Positions 1 through 10,424 of a stretch of 64,000 nt of DNA are shown here, one piece after another. A model generated the notes under the pieces. The model worked only from the letters and a program-made list of their open reading frames with translations, did not search any database and was not told the origin of the DNA. A program made the position numbers and the translations under genes. Each line of letters opens with the position of its first letter. Position 1 is the stretch's first letter. The DNA is from Favolaschia claudopus (taxonomy: Eukaryota > Basidiomycota > Agaricomycetes > Agaricales > Mycenaceae): the NCBI GenBank assembly GCA_037176885.1, contig JAWWNJ010000072.1, forward strand, positions 186,001 through 250,000. The letters are read 5' to 3'.

Positions 1-476
1 TACCCAGCCTCACTTTCGAGTGTTGGGGAGTCACTGAGGGCGTAGATTCACTGTAAATTCACTATGTGTAATATTGATTGACAAACCTGATCTTATTACT
101 CCCGAACTTCAAACCCCCAACACTCTCCAGGGAGGCTGGCATAAAGCAACTGTAAACAACATAGCCACATTTCGGAAAAATATTCGTCATTGAAATCTTG
201 CGGCCCAAAGAAATAGGTGGTGGGGTCCAAGCTACTAAAGAGGGCATTTCAGTGCTCCTCACCTTTTTATAGGGCCGATGCAGATGACAAGCCGACGAAC
301 CAAAAAATTGTTCCCGCAGGTGGCTATGTTGTTTACAGTTGTTTTATGCCAGCCTCCCTGGAGAGTGTTGGGGGTTTGAAGTTCGGGAGTAATAAGATCA
401 GGTTTGTCAATCAATATTATTTACAGTGAATCTACGCCCTCAGTGACTCCCCAACACTCGAAAGTGAGGCTGGGTA
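1..476. mobile_element. Fold-back MITE with TA target duplication
   Basis: The first ~165 bases are repeated in reverse complement at about 319-476. Both ends read TA-CCCAGCCTCACTTTCGAG inward, so TA is the probable target duplication (1-2 and 475-476). The left arm carries an extra ~14 bases near 53-66. The spacer (about 168-318) is unique. There is no transposase, so this is a non-autonomous, Tc1/mariner-style element. Short reading frames on the two strands share one peptide only because the arms are inverted copies. Confidence 0.85.
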
Positions 477-643
477 GGAGACTGTCGAAATGACCGATTT
501 TTCGAGTCTTGGCAAGAGCCTAAGAGGCCTCAGATCACTGGATCTGACCCACCATCAACAGCACGTGCACAACTGATAGGCGACTAGTTCCCCTTTGGGC
601 GGCGATGACGAGGCAAACGAGGAAAGACTGTAATCCGTGTATA

Positions 644-1012
644 CAGTTGCGGCAAAATCAATTTACTTACTAAATAAGGAAATTCTCGTCAATTCGCTCC
701 TTTTGCTCGTTTTTTGCGAGCGGTAAGTTGATAAGAATACTAAGAACTGCTGGCCTGTATTCCTGATGTAGAAAAACTGGCGTCTTTGTATTGGTTTCGC
801 CGGGATAAGCAGCAACTTTGTCTCATAAAGTGCAGCCAAAAGCAGTGAGAAACATGACGAATCCGGTTGTTTTTTGTGCGTAGACCGGCTCAACTCCAGG
901 AGTACAGGCCCTTTGTGCCATTTCAGCGTGCCTGTGGTGGTTTTGCTGTGCGGTAGAGCGGTTTTGATGCAAATTTCCTTATTTGGTAAGTAAATTGATT
1001 TTGCCGCAACTG
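644..1012. mobile_element. MITE, 369 bp, TA-flanked, ~40-bp TIRs
   Basis: The ends are inverted repeats starting CAGTTGCGGCAAAATCAA, about 40 bases with one mismatch near base 28. They are flanked by TA at 642-643 and 1013-1014. No coding capacity is visible. The CAGT start and TA duplication fit non-autonomous Tc1/mariner-type elements. Confidence 0.85.
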
Positions 1013-1119
1013 TATAATATAGCGGTAGAGTACATTACAAGGCAGTAGCATATACTAAAGTAGAATATACGAGAATATCAAGTTATACGGCCGGGCTGTC
1101 ATTTGGGTCACGATTCTCT

Positions 1120-1624
1120 TTATCCGGTGATGTTGCCGACCGTTTTCTCGGCGTAGAGCGAGTGGGAAGAGTCAACGGAGTAGAAGGCTTTGGCGGTGGG
1201 GGCCAGGCAGCCGAGATGTGACGGTATCTTGAGTTCCAACAGTTCCTCGCGTGAAATCTGGAGTTCCGGGAGAAATGTTACCGGGATGAGTCTCTGCCAA
1301 TCCGGGTGCCGTTCCGCCAAATGCTGCTTGTAGTTATACTTCCAGTGGGTCTCATTGCAGCCTACCATCACACATGCAATTGGAACATTGGTGCACGGGC
1401 GCGTAGATAAGAATTTCTTGGCGGTGGAGATCATGAACGGGTATGTCGATGGGCACTGTGAATTGAGCTTCTTTGCCTTGATAGATGGTAGACACGTTCC
1501 TCCGCACATACCACAGGGATAAGATTGTGATACCTTGAAGACGATCAGACATGAGAGCAAAGAACAAATCGACATAGATGCGCACCGGAGTTTTCACTGA
1601 GCTATCCTCCACGCCGGAGAACAC
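1120..1624 (-). pseudogene. Fragment of the YPCG-C cysteine-rich agaricomycete family (C-terminal end)
   Basis: The minus strand encodes a cysteine-rich tail: YPCGMCG near residue 20 of the 1120-1575 frame, a later PCTNVPIAC, then C-x4-C followed by HWKYNYKQHLAERHPDW, a C2H2-like finger. The same order of motifs occurs at the 3' end of the large gene at 14590-18194, so this is a detached C-terminal piece of that family. The upstream part lies in another frame (1352-1624) and no N-terminal domain is present. It is therefore a truncated copy. I recognise the family as repeatedly present in agaricomycete genomes but know no function for it. The zinc-finger-like spacing suggests metal binding (inference). 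Confidence 0.6.
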
Positions 1625-2694
1625 TTCGCAAGCTTTATCGTGTTCGAGGGGGTTTTAATGAGCGGGAATTGGATATATCCTTCTTGGTCAAAGCAATTGG
1701 AGGTCCTAAACTCCTATACGCATTACAGAAGTCTTTGGGACTAGCTTCTGCTTCTGCTTCAGCTATCAGACTAGGCTCGTAACCAGCCCGCCTACGATTT
1801 GCAACGATTTTTATATTCGGGTGCGGCAACGACAGAAAGACTACTAAGGGTGCTTAACCAAGGGGGGCACCGGCAATCTAACCGGTGACTAAGGGCTGGT
1901 TAGTTAGTCCGGCCGCCAGGCCGGAAAAAAAATATTTGACCCCCCCAAAATTTGAGCGGGAATGAGCTTCTGGTAGTCTGTTTGAATGAGAAGCACTGGT
2001 GCTAGGTCTACATGTGGCTTTCTACTAAATTCTGGGGTTTGTAGTGTCGCCCCGCTGTAGTCACTGTCAATGTGGCTTTGTTTGGCCCAGCTGTCAACCT
2101 AATGTTGCTATGTTTTGTCTTCTACAAAAGGTTGGAAAGCATCCAATCTGCTTTGGCTACTGCTCTCAAGCCATTAGGACAGTAACTGAACCTCCAATAG
2201 ATTTATTTGCGGGAAGAACTTCAGGTCAACACAGTCCGGCGACTTAACCGTGGGAACATATTGCCGTATATAGTGCTTACGTTAGTTAGTTAGTCCAACC
2301 CAGAGGTCGGAAAAGAAAAAAATGGCCCTATATATTTTTTTAGAATGCCGGTGCCCCCTTGTGCTTAACATCAACTTTGCATCAACGTTCTGCTGGCTGG
2401 CAAGTTACCAGGAGTTTAGAATTGAACACCCTTACTCGGCATTACCTAGTCTCACCAAGTCAGACTCTACAAGATTTATGATAGTCGATGAATCTATTAT
2501 ATAGAGTCTGAACTTGATGGCGCCTGTCATCCAAGACCTCGGATTCTGTGACACACGTGCCAGTTCACACGGTCGGATAAGGAAATGACACGTCGTTCGG
2601 AAAACTTGGCGGTCCAACTTGAGCCCAATATGCAGCTTGTTGGCTGTATGGAGGGCTTGAAACCCCTTATTTACACTTGCCGGGGCTGATATCG
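1625..2694. other. No recognisable gene; short repeat pieces
   Basis: No convincing coding sequence. A stretch near 1853-1877 (GTGCTTAACCAAGGGGGGCA) reappears inverted near 2348-2370. A GTTAGTTAGTCC..GGCCGGAAAA block near 1898-1930 reappears directly near 2281-2312. They may be the ends of one decayed element (about 1847-2370), but the order of blocks does not match a simple terminal inverted repeat. Confidence 0.35.
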
Positions 2695-2883
2695 GAGAGT
2701 TTGTGCGAGCGACCCAGGTCGCTTTTTGACCGCTCAGATCTCCGCAACAACAGATACCAGGTGTGAGCTCTAAGCGACCTAGGACAATATTGCCCTAGGA
2801 CATTCCTAGGTCGCTGAGACTTCACACCTGACACTCGTTGTGAGCGGTCCCAAAGCGACCCGGGTCGCTTTGCACAAACCCGC
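2695..2883. mobile_element. GCGACC hairpin element, copy 1 (189 bp)
   Basis: The ends are inverted (GTTTGTGC...GCACAAACCCGC), and just inside each end lies a palindrome of the form AGCGACCCGGGTCGCT. The centre holds a third dyad: CAGGTGTGA..AGCGACCTAGG facing CCTAGGTCGCT..TCACACCTG. The whole sequence can fold as nested hairpins. A second copy lies at 32153-32353. TA follows the right end (2884-2885); the left TA is lost. No coding potential. It is a structured non-autonomous element; the mobilising enzyme is unknown. Confidence 0.8.
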
Positions 2884-3961
2884 TATTTTAGCCAATGCTC
2901 TGAGGCCTTGTCAACGGTTCGCATAGAGCAGGACATCGCCCTTCAGATGAGATCTTGCCCTTTGGGGGTCCGGATAAGATGTCCCAAAATCTGGAAGCTC
3001 ATAGGTGATTGCCAGGGGTCCTCAGGCTACAGCTTTCCCAAATGCCTCAAATTGTTCTCCCCGGCCGGTTTCGACCCCTCTCCACGCAACACACTACCCG
3101 GCCCAAACAACTCCTTCAATGATGCGACCAAGTAGCCTGCGGTCGGGGCCGTATTGGGCACCTCCCGCCCAATCCACCCCCCCTTGCCCCCCTGGGTGAA
3201 TGGGCGACGGCGACGACGGCGGTGGTGGAGAGGGACGGAAAAAGGCAGGGTGACCGTGTGCTAGCCCGCCAACCGTCGCTAGCGTGAGTTCTCGCGCGAC
3301 GTCGAGCTCGCGTGCGGGGTCGCGCGGATGGCAAGCGAGTGGCCGAGATGACGGCAAACCAGGGGAAGCGGTTGATGCGAGCGAGATTGGCCTTCTGCAA
3401 TGCGAAAGATTTGGTTGAATATGAGTTTCTATGTCATTATGTCTGATACTGCGGCGTCCAGCTTTATAGTTGCCACGGTCTTGGTGATAACTCGAACGCC
3501 ATCCACTTTTCTTTCTTCTCGACGCGTAGTAATCAAGGGAGCCTTTGTCGCCTTTGTTATCGCATGCTTTGCGACCCAGACTAGAAGCGTAGAAGTCTAG
3601 GCAGCCTTGGGCGGAGAGGGATTGCGGACGACGGATGTGGTGGAATGCGCCACCTTGGGCCCGCCGGCGCACTGGATCCTTTGTTCGCGTCGGGTGCATA
3701 ATCGGAGATTCGGAAACCTACTTATTGCTAGCGAAGCCAAAGCGAATCTACCCTTCACGTTAATGGCTGAGGGCTGAGCTATGTAGGCTGCAAACGAGGA
3801 CAAAGAGGTCGCATGGTCACCTTGTCTTTCGAGTTTACCACACGCCTCAGACGCCGAGCCCACCAGCATCTCGGATACTTGGAACAGTAACGCGAATACC
3901 CGCTCGCAGACGATATCTATATTACAATTGAGGACCCCCGGTCCCTGCCAGACAAACCAGC
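2884..3961. other. No supported gene
   Basis: A long minus-strand open frame (3094-3699) and overlapping frames in GC-rich sequence show no recognisable motif and are rich in R, P and S, as expected from non-coding GC-rich DNA. No repeat structure is visible until the tandem duplication starts at 3962. Confidence 0.4.
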
Positions 3962-4908
3962 TTTGTCGGTTAACCGTCCGATCAGCTGGGTGCACTTAAC
4001 GCACATAACACACAGCCACTCGGAGCGCAGTAATCCGAGGCAGTAGATCTTGCATTTCTCGACAACCTCAAACCGTAGAAATATTTGTGAAGTCAGTTTG
4101 AATAGCATAGATCATCTTTATTTGAAAAAAACGCGGAATTCTCTTATAATGTGGAAGCGTACCAAGACTTGAAGTTGCCCGCCAAAAAGTTATGTGCACT
4201 GATGTGACTGTCACGTCACATTATGTGCATAGTCGCTGCCTTTTTCCTTCGTGCGCGTCGCACACATTGTATTCAGGCATGATCTTCTTCTGGTGGCTAC
4301 CTAACTGTGCTCGACACGTTCTGCCACGTCAAAACACGGAAAAAACACGTCCTATTCCTCAGCAATACCCCGCAAGTCTCAAACCATTTATGCCACCAAC
4401 TACTGTCAATCCACCCAAGCGGGGCCGGCTCAAATGCTCAAACGATGGGCTATATCGTCTCAAATGGATTCCCTTTGGGTCATCTGTATACTAAGGCCTT
4501 GCTGGAGAAGGTACAGGGCACAGGTACGGCATGAATTGTTGGATCAATATTAATCTCTCAGTTGCAGACGATGCCAAAGCAGCAAAGGTGCGGGTAGGAT
4601 ATTTAAGTATCCAGTTTTTCGCACTGTTCTTTGCAAAACATGCAAGCAGCTAAGATGTCAGGGAGCTGATGATGGAATTTTCCGAAAAGCATGCACTTAC
4701 AACAACGACTACGCAAAAAAAAAGATTAAAAAAGAGTGCCTGGGAGATGTAAATTGTGTATAGTGAATATAATGTTCATATTCTTGGTTCAATCCTCGTT
4801 CAATTCTGAATCTACATGATTTCCTTGTAATTCTCCCTTTCTTTCCCTTTTCGCATTCTTTTTTTCCTTTTTCCCCTTTCAGCTACCCAGTACAATGTGC
4901 GGAAAACC
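3962..4908. repeat. 947-bp tandem duplication, left copy
   Basis: This block is followed immediately by a second copy (4909-5856). By eye they differ only at 4470-4472 versus 5417-5419 and by one A in a poly-A run. Each copy ends with a pyrimidine-rich tract, TTTCAG and CTACCCAGTACAATGTGCGG, which resembles an intron 3' end plus the first bases of an exon. A 100-codon plus-strand frame (4192-4494) occurs in both copies, but I recognise nothing in it. Confidence 0.95.
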
Positions 4909-5856
4909 TTTGTCGGTTAACCGTCCGATCAGCTGGGTGCACTTAACGCACATAACACACAGCCACTCGGAGCGCAGTAATCCGAGGCAGTAGATCTTGC
5001 ATTTCTCGACAACCTCAAACCGTAGAAATATTTGTGAAGTCAGTTTGAATAGCATAGATCATCTTTATTTGAAAAAAACGCGGAATTCTCTTATAATGTG
5101 GAAGCGTACCAAGACTTGAAGTTGCCCGCCAAAAAGTTATGTGCACTGATGTGACTGTCACGTCACATTATGTGCATAGTCGCTGCCTTTTTCCTTCGTG
5201 CGCGTCGCACACATTGTATTCAGGCATGATCTTCTTCTGGTGGCTACCTAACTGTGCTCGACACGTTCTGCCACGTCAAAACACGGAAAAAACACGTCCT
5301 ATTCCTCAGCAATACCCCGCAAGTCTCAAACCATTTATGCCACCAACTACTGTCAATCCACCCAAGCGGGGCCGGCTCAAATGCTCAAACGATGGGCTAT
5401 ATCGTCTCAAATGGTTCCCCTTTGGGTCATCTGTATACTAAGGCCTTGCTGGAGAAGGTACAGGGCACAGGTACGGCATGAATTGTTGGATCAATATTAA
5501 TCTCTCAGTTGCAGACGATGCCAAAGCAGCAAAGGTGCGGGTAGGATATTTAAGTATCCAGTTTTTCGCACTGTTCTTTGCAAAACATGCAAGCAGCTAA
5601 GATGTCAGGGAGCTGATGATGGAATTTTCCGAAAAGCATGCACTTACAACAACGACTACGCAAAAAAAAAAGATTAAAAAAGAGTGCCTGGGAGATGTAA
5701 ATTGTGTATAGTGAATATAATGTTCATATTCTTGGTTCAATCCTCGTTCAATTCTGAATCTACATGATTTCCTTGTAATTCTCCCTTTCTTTCCCTTTTC
5801 GCATTCTTTTTTTCCTTTTTCCCCTTTCAGCTACCCAGTACAATGTGCGGAAAACC
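4909..5856. repeat. 947-bp tandem duplication, right copy
   Basis: This is the second copy of the block at 3962-4908, 948 bp because of one extra A. It runs directly into the reading frame starting at 5843. The duplication therefore doubled whatever lies upstream of that frame: possible promoter, first intron and splice acceptor. The near-perfect identity points to a recent event or an assembly duplication. Confidence 0.95.
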
Positions 5857-6760
5857 GATTTGTCTTCCCTTCATTCGTATTGGCCAAAGGCCCCACAATG
5901 CCGTCAACCGCCCCACTATGTCGCCAGGGCCTGTTGAAATGTTGAGTTCTTGCCCACCGCTCCCCCAGACTCCACCCATGAGCTCCTTGCATTCTAACTA
6001 CTGTACCACCATGCCCTCGACTGGACACCATTTACGCTCACTGTTACCTGCAACACCGTTCATGACTCGACCTGAACCTTTCTTGCTCGAAACAAAAGAG
6101 GAATCTCGAGTCCGACGCAAATGTCAACAGGAATTCGGCTCAGGTTTCAAACCCAAAGGAAGCACAGCTTCAGCAACTTGACCATTTCCAAAAACAACCT
6201 CGATCTGAATTCCAGCGTCGTTCAGCAGGACAAAGAAAGAGAAGGGAGAGGGAAGCAAAGGAGAATTCAACGAAAGGTGATTGGCCGTTTCGTGTCTCCT
6301 TGAGCAAAGCGAAGCTATATGCGTCCAGCCACACGTCGCTCTGTTGCTCAGTGTGCCCGCCGTCAACGTGAACTCGCCGCCAAAATTGAGGATTTGTTGG
6401 ATATCAAAGAACATGACAGTCAACAGTCGCGTGCGCAGAAGTTGAGACGGAAAGTAGAACAGGGTGAACGGAGGTTGAGGGCATTCCCGGATTGTGGTAT
6501 GTGGTACTTCAGTCATACATTTTATTGTGATATGAAGATTTGTCTTCTTGACTCCTTCAACAGATCACAGTCGGGCGTTAGACGAAGCACTTGATCGTGA
6601 ATGGATGCTCAATCAGCCACGACGTGAAAATCGACATCGAGCAAGTCAACGCAGTAAGTTCCTGAGATATGAAGCGGAACTTCGTAGCGGGATGTATAGT
6701 CAGGAAGTACAATGTGAATTGTCGCTTGGATGGCAGACAAGGGAGAATAATATCATTTAA
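5843..6760 (+). CDS. Possible multi-exon gene or gene remnant, unrecognised
   Basis: The frame begins just after a pyrimidine tract and CAG (5829-5830), which looks like a splice acceptor. The first part (5843-6181) is Pro/Ser/Thr-rich. A second part (6319-6496) is highly basic with heptad-like spacing (QRELAAKIEDLLDIK, KLRRKVEQGERRLR), so a coiled coil is plausible. A typical small intron, GTATGT...CAACAG at about 6497-6562, joins this to DHSRALDEALDREWMLNQP and a tail ending at 6760. A stop at 6301 separates the first and second parts unless another intron removes it. I do not recognise the protein. The basic coiled-coil character recalls small accessory proteins of transposons, but this is only an impression. 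Confidence 0.3.
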
Positions 6761-6979
6761 TCAATGAGGGGGAACATCGTCCAACTCAAAAGTTGAGATA
6801 CAACCCATTAGTAGGAGGCTGCGAGGTCGACAACCAACAGGCAATCTTGATATTACAAGCTAGAATTGTCAACGGCGCGAAACTTCCGTGCTCAGAAATT
6901 TCAATTCGAAGAGAAAGTGGGTATCCCGTAGCGAAGCACGGGCTCACTGCTAGTTATTTATCATACGATACCACTACGA

Positions 6980-7379
6980 TACTCGGTGTGACCAAAAGTA
7001 ACCGGAATCGGAAATTGCGTGTTTTCAACCAGATTTTGTGGGTGACTGCTGGGCAAACTGACCCCATCGGCAGTGTATAAGTGTATACCATTGCATACAA
7101 GGCAGGCAAAAGGTTGCATGGTCTCTTTGTCCTATTATTACACATTCTTTTTATGTATGCTTTGAGGCGGGAAATTGGTGTGCCGAGTTGCCTCCCTCTC
7201 TGAACAACGGGAAACACCTGGCAACCTTAAATATCAGATCTATAAACTATTGGGATACTAAGCACTTTTCTGAGGTACTTACTGGCCCGAAACTCCGGCA
7301 TCTCCCCTTCAGACAGCGCAAATATTTCCAAATTGGTCCACTTTCAAAGATTGAATCACCAACTCAAAACAAAACATTG
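6980..7379 (+). repeat. Dispersed repeat with TACTCGG head, copy A
   Basis: It starts TACTCGGTGTGACCAAAAGT and is collinear over about 400 bp with 23537-23942 at roughly 85-90% identity by eye. The same head motif occurs at 48684 and 49780. No inverted partner of the head was found, so the element type is unclear. No protein coding is visible. Confidence 0.75.
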
Positions 7380-7383
7380 AGTA

Positions 7384-7500
7384 CCCTAGTAGTTACCTAG
7401 TCTCGGATACCCAGACGTATACAAGCAATTTGAGTCGTAGGACACCTTTCGGAGGTGTTTCCATATATGGCGAATAGAGGACGTTTTTGAAGTTTGATTG
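7384..7500 (+). repeat. ACCCAGACG repeat, copy 1
   Basis: The sequence CTAGTCTCGGATACCCAGACG, followed about 60 bases later by TTTCCATATATGGCGAATAG AGGAC, recurs at 8232-8320 and 40604-40700 with scattered differences. It appears to be a short dispersed element of about 100 bp or the end of a longer one. Nothing else is recognised in 7501-7871. Confidence 0.5.
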
Positions 7501-7881
7501 ATCTCGAGGATGTGGGAAAATGGTGGGGCTTGTACTACCGCCAATAAATTCTCCCACCCCCCAAGATCAATCAGCTGTCAGGAATGTTCTACATCACGCT
7601 AAAACACAAAGTTCCGTCACCTTTCCTTGGTCCGAGGCTCTGGGCGCCGGTTATCTGCATGTGGCTGTGCAATCGGTCATTTTTTTTGGGTCCGAAAACT
7701 GAAAATTGATCCTACATGTTAGCCATTTACAAGTTGGATAGTTACAACCAAACTGAGTCGTTTGCCGCAGTTTTCGAGGCAAATCAAGTTTTTTTCCGGC
7801 CCGTGAATCATTTACAAGTTTGGAACTTTCCCACACCTAATCGGGTCGTCGAGAAGTGATGGATGGCACTGTAGGTAACTA

Positions 7882-8217
7882 GGACCTGGGATTATACAGG
7901 CGAAGGCCTGATGCAAATCCTGACCGAATTCGAAAATTTTGGCGATTTGGCCTGTACGAAATCCTGACTTTTGACCTCCTTTGGATGCGAAGACCTGGTC
8001 GGAATCCTGACGAAAACCGCGCCAGCGGGAGAAAATTTTCGGAAACGTCTCCGGAACCGCCCGATTTCGGCCGAAATTTTGGTTTGATGCGAAAATCCTG
8101 ACGATTTTCGCAAAATTTGGGGTCAATGCCTGTGTGAATCCTGACTTTTTCCGCCCGGATCTGTCCTGACTTTTTGGCTCCCAGAAAATCAGGCTTTACG
8201 GGGATAATCCCAGGTCC
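7882..8217. mobile_element. MITE, 336 bp, with 10-bp target duplication
   Basis: The inverted ends are GGACCTGGGATTAT and ATAATCCCAGGTCC. They are flanked by perfect 10-bp direct repeats TAGGTAACTA at 7872-7881 and 8218-8227. The interior contains at least five ATCCTGAC motifs and a sixth TCCTGAC. A 9-10 bp duplication is typical of Mutator-like elements and 8 bp of hAT, so a MULE-type origin is most likely. The perfect flanks imply recent insertion. It sits beside or inside the ACCCAGACG repeats. Confidence 0.85.
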
Positions 8218-8227
8218 TAGGTAACTA

Positions 8228-8534
8228 TTACTAGTCTCGTATACCCAGACGTACTACCGCATTACTTATGAGCTGCCGGATATCTTTCCGTATATGATGA
8301 ATAGAGGACATTTTTCAGGTCGCTGGGAGTCAAAGCAGGGTCAAAAATCAGCGAAGAAGTGGAGGAAAAATGAGAAAAAGTTCGAAAAAAATGACCGAAT
8401 TGACGTAACCGTGGGAAAATATCAAACTCAACGCCAATCGCATTCTTTTCATTGGTTTCCTTCCAAAAAACAACTCGATCACGAAAAACAATGGCTCAGT
8501 CTCTCACGGAAGGGGTACCGAAAAGGTGGCGGCT
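8228..8534 (+). repeat. ACCCAGACG repeat, copy 2, and unassigned flank
   Basis: The start, CTAGTCTCGTATACCCAGACG, matches 7393 and 40604 onward, including the CTTTCCGTATATGATGAATA GAGGACATTT part. The remainder (about 8330-8534) is Lys/Ser-rich in translation without a recognisable motif. Confidence 0.45.
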
Positions 8535-8598
8535 GGCACTGTACTGCGCCGGCTTCTTAGCTACGTAAGCTTGTGCCGTTAACCCCCTCTCTCTCTCG
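8535..8598 (+). repeat. Block shared with the LINE 5' region
   Basis: GCGCCGGCTTCTTAGCTACG, then TAAGCTTGTGCCGT and a CT-rich run, is repeated at about 12270-12332, directly upstream of the LINE-type ORF1. It may be the start of a second, 5'-only LINE copy or a shared promoter/UTR module. Confidence 0.6.
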
Positions 8599-8872
8599 CG
8601 GGAACTTCTCCATTCCGAGAGTGATGGCAAAACGGTCCAGATTGCCACGGTTTTCCCTTCCCTAAGGGGAAATCCCTCGGCCGGGAAAACGCGTTTTCGG
8701 GACCCAGAACAGCCTCGGAATGACCGATTTTTCTCTCGCGGGAACTTCTCCATTCCGAGAGTGATGGCAAAACGGTCCAGATTGCCACGGTTTTCCCTTC
8801 CCTAAGGGGAAATCCCTCGGCCGGGAAAACGCGTTTTCGGGACCCAGAACAGCCTCGGAATGACCGATTTTT
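8593..8872. repeat. 140-bp unit, two tandem copies
   Basis: Two adjacent 140-bp copies (8593-8732 and 8733-8872) start CTCTCGCGGGAACTTCTCC and end GAATGACCGATTTTT. They appear identical by eye. The right edge is where the Ngaro-like fragment begins. The translations across the copies are only shadows of the repeat. Confidence 0.9.
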
Positions 8873-8873
8873 C

Positions 8874-9256
8874 GAATGCTGCGCGGTGAGGGGTGATGTG
8901 ACCCTCGCAGCGAGCGCTCTCGGGCCGGAACCCAGAGTCGGCGCGAAGCTGCACAAAACAGACTAAAACTAAATACGATGTACATGCAATGTATATGGGC
9001 ATTGGGAGGTGGGTGGGAGAACTAAAAACGAGAGCACGGGCGAAGGAACGCGCCCGGTGGTGGTGGTACTACTGGTAGAGGAAAAAGACGCGATGAGTCA
9101 CAGTGATGACTCCCACGTGCATTCCTCCGAGTGTATACACTCACTAGGAATGCTGCGAGCTCGTGCTGAGGGAGGGAGGAAAATGGATGATATATTTATC
9201 ATTGCGGTGAGGGGTGATGTGACCCTCGCAGCGAGCGCTCTCGGGCCGGAACCCAG
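8874..9256 (-). repeat. Split direct repeats of Ngaro-like copy 1 (B2, A2, B1)
   Basis: Read on the minus strand, these are the 3' terminal modules of a tyrosine-recombinase retroelement: B1 about 9148-9256, A2 about 9018-9148, B2 about 8874-8934. They match 52491-52596, 52370-52491 and 52197-52293 of the complete element. B2 here is shortened by an internal deletion. B1 and B2 share the segment ending GGGCCGGAACCCA. Confidence 0.8.
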
Positions 9257-9316
9257 GAAGACAAGGCAGCCCGAGGGAGGAGGTCCAGGGGTTGCCGGGA
9301 CAGCGAGGAAAGTGAG

Positions 9317-10081
9317 CTAAGGCCAAGAGAGCAAGAAAACGGGTGCGGCTAGAGAGCACACCCGGCGTATACCACGAACCACACGCTCGAGAACGCGTGA
9401 TTCGAAAGGGCGGGATTCGTATCCGAGGTCGGTGTGGAAGGACTTGAGGGCACCAATGTAGCGCTTAATTGTTTTCGCACTGCAGCCCGGGGGGAGTGAT
9501 GCCGCCCATTCCAGAAGGCGGGCTTCTGAGGCGGGGTATGGAGAGGCGCCATCGGCGCCGTATTTCCCCGCATGCAGAAAGACTCGAAGGAGTTGCAAGC
9601 CGTCGGGTTAACGCCCCGGGTAGAGGCAGCGAGGCCGTGCCAGAGGAAGTAGGCGACGAGCGGTGGTTGATCGACCCGTTCAGGCCATCCGGCGGGAGGT
9701 GGGGGAAGGGAGTGCGCTGTGAGGCGAAGAATTGAGGTAACAATGGGCGAAGACGTGGCATGTCAAAACGAGAGAGTGCGTCAGCAAGGTAGTTCTGTTC
9801 AGAGGAAACCCACACGCAGGAGATGGAAAAGCCGAAAGATAGCGCCAGAAGGAAGACCTCCCGCAAGAGCGCCTGCGCAGGTGCCTCCCGAATAGAACCT
9901 CCATTCAAACCAGCCACGCCGCCGGCGTTATCAACCCGAAGTAAGACCCGGGACCCGGCCCAGGCTGGAGATGCCCAAATACGAAGAGCGTGGAGCACGG
10001 CCCACAGCTCCTTGAAAAGGATAGACTTTCCCCGGTGCCGCCTGGGTACTCGCATCGCAAAAAAATCGATAGGTGCCTCCC
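9317..10081 (-). pseudogene. Ngaro-like retroelement copy 1: RNase H and N-terminal recombinase remnant
   Basis: On the minus strand the first frame carries RNase H motifs (ELWAVLHALRIWASP, RVDNAGGVAGLN, EQNYLADALSRF). The next frame carries the SAM-like N-terminal domain of a tyrosine recombinase (LLEWAASLPPG, KTIKRYIGALKSFHTDLGY). It closely matches the complete element at 52.2-56.5 kb. About 650 bp, corresponding to about 52690-53340 of that copy, are missing at a junction near 9354, which removes every catalytic residue of the recombinase. The RNase H side is cut at 10081, where Ty1/copia sequence begins. It cannot be autonomous. Confidence 0.85.
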
Positions 10082-10089
10082 GATCCATT

Positions 10090-10262
10090 TCTGGGTCATC
10101 GGATCCAGCTTAGGTCAGCGAAGAAGCAAACTTCCACGGCTCTTTTGACTGGCGAAGCCGAGCTCTACGCTGGCACACACGTCGGGCGTGAAATCATGTG
10201 GCTCCGCTCTCTTCTGTTCGAGCTTGGTTTCTTATACCTCCCGGTAGTGCAGTCCAAGATTA
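10090..10262 (+). pseudogene. Ty1/copia RNase H fragment
   Basis: The plus strand reads SAKKQTSTALLTGEAELYAG followed by THVGREIMWLRSLLFELGF, the classic C-terminal RNase H block of copia polyproteins (KKQ..VALS..EAE....A..E..WL..LL.ELG). Upstream bases are degenerate and joined to the broken end of the Ngaro-like fragment. Downstream is an AT-rich inverted repeat. It is only a scrap of an element. Confidence 0.8.
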
Positions 10263-10418
10263 AAATACGAAATATTATAACAATATTATATCGACGATAA
10301 TACGGATACGATACGGGCCAGGCCTGTGTACCAGATTATTATTATTCAATGTTATAATAATATTATAATATGAGTATGCTGGGCCCGTATTATCCGTGTT
10401 ATTTTCGTATTATCTGGG
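10262..10418. repeat. AT-rich inverted repeat (~157 bp)
   Basis: The left part, AATACGAAATATTATAAC..GATAATACGGATACGA..CGGGCC, mirrors the right part, GGGCCCGTATTATCCGTGTTATTTTCGTATTATC. It is a small palindromic element or decayed MITE rich in ATTATA, sitting between copia and LINE remnants. Confidence 0.6.
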
Positions 10419-10424
10419 GGGAGT

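Noticed and set aside
3094..3699. Long (201-codon) minus-strand open frame
   Set aside because: GC-rich, Arg/Pro/Ser-rich translation, overlapping open frames in other phases, no motif and no splice or promoter context; consistent with chance.
4192..5441. Repeated 100-codon frames at 4192 and 5139
   Set aside because: Identical only because of the tandem duplication; another overlapping frame (4307, 5254) is equally conserved, so there is no evidence for coding.
9009..9320. 103-codon plus-strand frame
   Set aside because: It lies wholly in the terminal repeat modules of the Ngaro-like fragment, on the opposite strand; a shadow.
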